Part shown: positions 7,373 through 12,120 of the stretch, one piece after another
How positions within the stretch are numbered: position 1 is the first letter of the stretch
Layout: each line of letters opens with the position of its first letter
Assembly (NCBI GenBank): GCA_038232275.1
Contig: JBBSIC010000061.1
Location: 1-12,120, forward strand
DNA length: 12,120 nucleotides
From: DATLGB01 sp038232275
GTDB taxonomy: Bacteria; Actinomycetota; Thermoleophilia; Solirubrobacterales; Solirubrobacteraceae
Reading direction: 5' to 3'
Made by a program: the position numbers and the translations under genes
Notes under the pieces: model-generated
Database searches by the model: none
What the model was told of the DNA's origin: nothing
What the model saw: the letters and a program-made list of their open reading frames with translations, nothing else

Positions 7373-9277
7373 TTGACGGTACATTCCGGGCGTCTCCGCC
7401 GAGGCGGCGCGCTCATCAGCCTTACCGGGGTCGCGGCGATCGTCGCGTTCTCCTCGGCCAGCGCATACGTCGGCGGCAACGGAAGTGGCCCCCAGGCGAC
7501 CTCCGACGCTCCCGACCTGCGCACCGCGACGGTCCTCCGCGCCCCGGTGCCGAGCTCGCCCTTGGCGCCGCAGATCCGCTTCTGCTACGACCAGGCAGTC
7601 ACCACGGTCGTCCCCAACGACCTGTACGTGCAGGACTACGATTCGGCCGCGTACGTTGGAGCGTCGACTGCCGCCGTGGACCCGGCCGCCCAGAACTGCG
7701 TAATCGCGGACTTCCCCGCCGGCACGGACGTCGGGCAGGGCACGCTCGGCACCTCTGACACCGGCGCTGTGACCGACATCGCCGGCCTGGGTACCCCGGA
7801 GGCCTCCACGCCGCTCGCGGGCAGCAAGGTCACGCCGGTCGCCGGCGCCACCACCGGCCCCGACCTCGTCACCGCCAGCGCGCAGGCGGGGACCAACCAG
7901 GTGACCTACACGTTCGACGAGAACGTGGACCCGAACGGCGCCTTCAACGGTTCGGACTTCGGCTACTACACCGCCTCCAGCGACGGCGCCGCGCCGATCA
8001 CGGGCATGAGCGTGGCCGCGGTCGACGGGCCGACCGTGGTGGTGAACTTCGCCGCGGCGGTCAACGGGGCCAAGCAGTTCATCACCACCCAGGACGCCGT
8101 CACCGACATTCCCACCGACACCGTGACGACGGGCTCCTCGATCGGGTCTGCCGGCACGGGGGTCACCGCGTCGCCGAGCATCGCGTCGGCGACCAAGCAG
8201 GCCAACAACCAGATCGTCAACGTGACGTTCAACGCGGCCGTCAATCCCGGCAGCCCCACCGACGCCTTCGCCTACCGCGAGGACGGCGGGACGCTGTCCG
8301 TCGACTCGATCGGCACGGCGAACGACGTCAGCAACCAGACGCTGACGTTCAGCCTCAACCCGGACGCCCAGAAGGATCCGGCCTCCGTCGTGCGGATCGG
8401 GATCACACCCGGTGCGGCCCCGGCGCGCACGGGTGGCAACGACAACACCTACGGTGGCGCGGCCATCGGGACGGCCAACAGCACGGCCGGCTACACGGAC
8501 GGCCCGGATCTGCTGAGCACCGTCATCGACGATGCGGCCAACCGCGCGGCGTTCAGCTACGACGAGCCGCTGAGCAACGACCCGGCGAACACTCCGGCGG
8601 GCAGCGACTTCACGCTGAAGAACTCGGACGGGACGACCCAGACCGGCCAGAACGGCGGCGAGGTTCTCAGCGCGGACCGCAAGACCGTGTCGGTGGTGTT
8701 CAGCGGCTCCGTCTCGGCGGCGGTCGGCGTGGCGAACGACTACGCCGCGATCGTCGACGAGACGGCCGAGCAAAACGTCTCGCCCGAGGGCTCTGTCGGC
8801 GTCGGCCCGGCGGTCAACTGCCAGCCGGGCACGTGTCCGGTGCAGACGGTGGTGCCGCCGGTGGTGCCGCCGGTGGTGACGCCGGTGGTGACGCCGACGG
8901 TGACGCCGACGGTGACGCCTCCGCCGCCGAGCGGCCGTAAGACGCCTCGCCTGTCGGCCAAGGTGAGCCCGAAGCGCGACAAGCGCAAGCCGTTCCGCTA
9001 CACCACGAGGGGCAAGGTCCTGCGGCCCGCCGGCGTGTCCGCGTCGGCCGGCTGCAAGGGCTCCGTCAAGGTGCAGGTCAAGGTCGCCCGAAGCGGCAAG
9101 ACGGTCTCGTCGCGCCGCGTGAAGGTGCGGTCGAGCTGCCGCTTCACCAGCAAGGTGTCGTTCAAGAGCACCAAGCGCTTCCGGCACCGCTCCGGGAAGC
9201 TGAAGTTCGTCATCCGCTTCCACGGCAACGGCGCGCTGAAGAGCCGGCGCGTGACCCGCACGGTCCGCTTCGGCTGA
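7373..9277 (+). CDS. Exported modular surface protein with four Ig-like (SwmB-like) modules, VVPP/TVTP linker and basic C-terminal domain
   Basis: A 634-aa secreted protein of unknown function, probably a cell-surface or matrix protein. The start is TTG at 7373, chosen because AGGAGG (7360-7365) lies 7 nt upstream and a signal peptide follows (LRRGGALISLTGVAAIVAF, likely cut near SASA, residue 31). Four modules of about 105-115 aa follow, beginning near residues 47 (APDL), 162 (GPDL), 268 (SPSI) and 377 (GPDL). Modules 2-4 share a pattern of the type QVTYTFDENV / IVNVTFNAAV / RAAFSYDEPL, as in SwmB-like repeats that often bind calcium. Cysteines C71/C109 and C483/C488 may be paired. Residues 493-519 are a Pro/Val/Thr linker of 4-residue repeats. 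The strongly basic C-terminal domain (520-634, with C561 and C589) resembles C-terminal domains I associate with Thermoleophilia exported proteins; it may bind wall polymers. No transmembrane anchor or LPXTG motif is seen. Confidence 0.85.
   Translation: MTVHSGRLRRGGALISLTGVAAIVAFSSASAYVGGNGSGPQATSDAPDLRTATVLRAPVPSSPLAPQIRFCYDQAVTTVVPNDLYVQDYDSAAYVGASTAAVDPAAQNCVIADFPAGTDVGQGTLGTSDTGAVTDIAGLGTPEASTPLAGSKVTPVAGATTGPDLVTASAQAGTNQVTYTFDENVDPNGAFNGSDFGYYTASSDGAAPITGMSVAAVDGPTVVVNFAAAVNGAKQFITTQDAVTDIPTDTVTTGSSIGSAGTGVTASPSIASATKQANNQIVNVTFNAAVNPGSPTDAFAYREDGGTLSVDSIGTANDVSNQTLTFSLNPDAQKDPASVVRIGITPGAAPARTGGNDNTYGGAAIGTANSTAGYTDGPDLLSTVIDDAANRAAFSYDEPLSNDPANTPAGSDFTLKNSDGTTQTGQNGGEVLSADRKTVSVVFSGSVSAAVGVANDYAAIVDETAEQNVSPEGSVGVGPAVNCQPGTCPVQTVVPPVVPPVVTPVVTPTVTPTVTPPPPSGRKTPRLSAKVSPKRDKRKPFRYTTRGKVLRPAGVSASAGCKGSVKVQVKVARSGKTVSSRRVKVRSSCRFTSKVSFKSTKRFRHRSGKLKFVIRFHGNGALKSRRVTRTVRFG
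8849..8920 (+). repeat. Six tandem 12-nt repeats encoding a VVPP/VVTP/TVTP linker
   Basis: Six consecutive 12-nt units run in frame: two of GTGGTGCCGCCG, two of GTGGTGACGCCG, then two of ACGGTGACGCC(G/T). They encode VVPP, VVPP, VVTP, VVTP, TVTP, TVTP (residues 493-516). The paired identical units suggest recent stepwise duplication by slippage, so copy number may vary between strains. The product is an extended rigid linker separating the Ig-like modules from the basic C-terminal domain. Confidence 0.9.
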
Positions 9278-9306
9278 TCGTCGGCTGAGGCGCTAGATCG
9301 ACCCGC

Positions 9307-9336
9307 CCGGCCCCCGCTCCTCGGAGCGGGGGCCGG
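9307..9336. terminator. Strong bidirectional hairpin terminator between convergent genes
   Basis: A perfect 13-bp stem with a 4-base loop (CTCG): the left arm begins CCGGCCCCCGC and the right arm ends GCGGGGGCCGG. It lies 29 nt after the stop of the exported-protein gene and 5 nt after the hspR stop on the other strand. There is no long T-run on either side, as is common in high-GC actinobacteria, so termination in both directions is inferred from stem strength and placement. Confidence 0.75.
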
Positions 9337-9341
9337 CGTCG

Positions 9342-9808
9342 TTAACGGCCGCGCGGCGGCCGGGTCCGGCGCGCGACGGGCACGAGCGCCGTGCCGGTCA
9401 CCTCGTAGCGCACGACCTCGGCCCGCAGCGACCGCCGCACGTCCTCCACGCGCGCCTCGAGGTCGGCCTCGAGCCGCTCGGCCCGGCGCTCGAGCTGGAC
9501 GAGCCGGCGGGCCATGCGCTCGAGCTGCTCCTCCATCTCGAGCACTCGCTCGACGCCCGCGAGATTCATGCCGAGCTCGACCGTCATCTGCTGGATCCGG
9601 CGCAGCCGCTCGACGTCGCGCTGGGAGTACAGCCGCGTGCCCTTCGGTGAGCGCCTCGGCGCGATCAGGCCGCGCTGCTCGTACATCCGCAGCGTCTGCG
9701 GGTGCATCTCGGCGAGCTCGGCGGCGACCGAGATCATGAACACGCCGCGCCCGGAGTCCACCGACGCGGTGACCGTGGCGCGGCGGCGGCCCCGGGGCTC
9801 GGACGTGC

Positions 9809-9812
<4 letters not shown>
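9342..9812 (-). CDS. hspR: HspR, MerR-family heat-shock repressor
   Basis: HspR represses the dnaK operon and clpB in actinobacteria by binding HAIR inverted repeats, with DnaK as co-repressor, so repression is relieved when DnaK is occupied by unfolded proteins. The 156-aa protein has a MerR winged helix-turn-helix at about 26-75: MISVAAELAEMHPQTLRMYE, then RGLIAPRRSPKGTRLYSQRD, both typical of HspR. A coiled-coil dimerisation region follows (about 89-133, EMEEQLERMARRLVQLERRA), then a basic tail. Residues 1-24 are a longer, Arg-rich leader than usual. The start is ATG 9812, overlapping the dnaJ stop by 4 nt (ATGA), so it is coupled to dnaJ and is the last gene of the operon. The stop is TAA just inside the shared terminator at 9307-9336. 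A candidate target site lies upstream of clpB at 7198-7220; the operon's own promoter is outside the window. Confidence 0.94.
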
Positions 9813-10942
<1,130 letters not shown>

Positions 10943-10948
10943 GGCCGA

Positions 10949-11509
10949 TTACTGCGCGACGACCACGCGCGCCGGTCGCAGGACCGCCGCGCCGAGCCGG
11001 TAGCCGGCCTGGTAGACCTCGGCGACGGTCCCGGGTGCATGGCCCTGCGCGGGCATCTGCGCCATCGCCTCGTGCTCGGTGGGGTCAAAGACCTCGCCCA
11101 GGGGCGCGAAGGCCTCGATGCCGACCCGGCCGAGGGCGGTCTTGAACTCGTCCTGGACCGCCCGGATGCCCTTGACCCAGTCAGCCGACTCGGCGTGCTG
11201 CTCGGCCGCCGCGAGCGCGAGCTCGAGGTGATCCAGCGCGGGCAGCAGCTCCCTGGCGACGCGGCCCACGCCGCGCTCCTCGGCCTGGCCGGCCTGCGCG
11301 GTCATGCGCTTGCGGAAGTTCTCGAACTCCGCCTGCTTGCGCTGGGCCAGGTCGAGGTACTCCTGCGCGCGCGCCTCGGCGCGCTCGAGCGGATCCGGCT
11401 CCGGGGCCTGGGCCCCGGGCTCGGACTCGGGCTGCGGCGCGTCGGGCGCCGGCGCCTCCTCGGGCGCCGGCTCGGAGATCGCCGGCTGCTGGGTCTCCTC
11501 GGCGCTCAC
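10949..11509 (-). CDS. grpE: GrpE nucleotide exchange factor
   Basis: GrpE is a homodimer that drives ADP release from DnaK, resetting the chaperone cycle, and acts as a thermosensor in several bacteria. The 186-aa protein has a disordered acidic, Pro/Ala/Glu-rich N-terminus (about 1-40), a long helix (about 41-100) containing AQRKQAEFENFRKRM, which is the typical GrpE signature region, a four-helix section with LLPALDHLELAL and VKGIRAVQDEF, and the C-terminal beta wing with FAPLGEVFDPTEHEAM and VAEVYQAGYRLGAAVLRPARV. The start is GTG 11509, overlapping the dnaK stop by 4 nt (GTGA), so translation is coupled to dnaK. Length is in the family range. Confidence 0.96.
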   Translation of the reverse strand: MSAEETQQPAISEPAPEEAPAPDAPQPESEPGAQAPEPDPLERAEARAQEYLDLAQRKQAEFENFRKRMTAQAGQAEERGVGRVARELLPALDHLELALAAAEQHAESADWVKGIRAVQDEFKTALGRVGIEAFAPLGEVFDPTEHEAMAQMPAQGHAPGTVAEVYQAGYRLGAAVLRPARVVVAQ

Positions 11510-12120
11510 TTCTCGTCGACCACCTCGGCGTCGACGACCTCCTCGTCGGCCGCGGCACCCTCGGACGTGCCGTTGGAGGAGGCCTCGGAGGCCTGCTGCT
11601 CGGCCTGGGCGCGCTCGTACATCGCCTCGGAGACCTTGTGAAACGCCGTCTGCAGGCGGTCGGTCTTGGCCTTGATCTCCTCCGCGTCCTCGGAGGCCAC
11701 GGACTCGTTGACCTCCTTGATGGCGGCCTCGATCTCCGTCTTTGAGGCCTCGTCGACCGCGTCGCCGAGGTCCTTGAGCTGCTTCTCGGCGTTGTAGGCC
11801 GCGGACTCCGCGTTGTTGCGCGCCTCGACGAGCTCGCGCAGGCGCTTGTCCTCGTCGGCGTGCGACTCGGCGTCGGAGACCATGTTCTTGATCTCCTCGT
11901 CGGAGAGGCCGGAGCCGGCCTTGATCTCGATCTTCTGTTCCTTGCCCGTGCCGAGGTCCTTCGCGCTGACGGCGAGGATGCCGTTGGCGTCGATGTCGAA
12001 CGTGACCTCGACCTGGGGGATGCCGCGCGGGGCGGGCGGGATGCCCGTCAGCTGGAACTTGCCCAGCGACTTGTTGTAGGTCGCCATCTCGCGCTCGCCC
12101 TGCAGGACGTGGATCTCCAC
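11506..12120 (-). CDS. dnaK: DnaK (Hsp70) chaperone, C-terminal third (runs off window)
   Basis: DnaK is the ATP-dependent Hsp70 that binds exposed hydrophobic peptides. Only the last 204 residues are in the window; the ATPase domain and promoter lie beyond the right edge. Visible parts are the end of the beta substrate-binding domain (EIHVLQGEREMATYNKSLGK, FQLTGIPPAPRGIPQVEVTF, FDIDANGILAVSAKDLGTGK), all highly conserved in Hsp70, followed by the helical lid (IEIKAGSGLSDEEI onward) and a disordered acidic tail ending EEVVDAEVVDEK, the usual DnaK C-terminal type. The frame is open to the edge with no disruption. The stop TGA overlaps the grpE GTG start. dnaK is the upstream gene for grpE, dnaJ and hspR in this window. 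Confidence 0.97.
   Translation of the reverse strand: MEIHVLQGEREMATYNKSLGKFQLTGIPPAPRGIPQVEVTFDIDANGILAVSAKDLGTGKEQKIEIKAGSGLSDEEIKNMVSDAESHADEDKRLRELVEARNNAESAAYNAEKQLKDLGDAVDEASKTEIEAAIKEVNESVASEDAEEIKAKTDRLQTAFHKVSEAMYERAQAEQQASEASSNGTSEGAAADEEVVDAEVVDEK

Noticed and set aside
8849..8920. Tandem repeat array considered as a CRISPR
   Set aside because: The units are 12 nt, contiguous without spacers, in frame and coding for a Pro-rich linker.
7358..9223. A 621-codon minus-strand reading frame opposite the exported modular protein
   Set aside because: Its His/Arg repeats are only the reverse of the VVPP/VVTP linker repeats. The plus-strand frame has a Shine-Dalgarno, signal peptide and repeated modules.

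Overview
The window is a GC-rich (about 70% by eye) bacterial chromosome segment that looks actinobacterial, most likely class Thermoleophilia (Solirubrobacterales-like). Two things point there: a dnaK-grpE-dnaJ-hspR chaperone operon ending in a MerR-type HspR repressor, which is an actinobacterial arrangement, and exported proteins with IPT/SwmB-like modules and a basic Cys-containing C-terminal domain, which recalls Thermoleophilia genomes. The taxonomic call is inference from memory of such families, not a search.

Layout. Positions 1-3112 hold a purine-synthesis cluster on the minus strand, read from right to left: a small GYD-domain protein, purD, purE (overlapping purD by 4 nt), and the N-terminal part of purB, which runs off the left edge. 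Wedged between purE and purB, on the opposite strand, is a two-gene VapBC-type toxin-antitoxin module (481-1118). The vapC and purE stop codons touch with no base between them.

Positions 3209-4620 carry two plus-strand genes for cell-surface proteins: a small exported protein with IPT/TIG-like modules, and a lipoprotein with a cupredoxin-like C-terminal domain. Then clpB (minus) is transcribed towards the lipoprotein gene, and divergently from a 634-aa exported modular protein (7373-9277, plus). The last gene converges on the heat-shock operon at a strong bidirectional hairpin (9307-9336).

Positions 9342-12120 are the minus-strand dnaK (3' part)-grpE-dnaJ-hspR operon, with 4-nt start/stop overlaps at two of its three junctions. 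DnaK, GrpE, DnaJ and ClpB together make the protein disaggregation and refolding machine. HspR is the expected repressor of both its own operon and clpB, and an imperfect inverted repeat with HAIR-like geometry sits directly before clpB.

No gene-free stretch exceeds 300 bases; the longest is 3854-4095, which contains two adjacent hairpins and the lipoprotein ribosome-binding site. I see no rRNA, tRNA, CRISPR array, insertion sequence or prophage. Most of the window is ordinary core metabolism. The points most worth a second look are the toxin-antitoxin wedge with its apparent CTG toxin start and its inverted repeat over the antitoxin ribosome-binding site, the clpB operator, the GYD gene heading the purine cluster, and the structure of the surface proteins.
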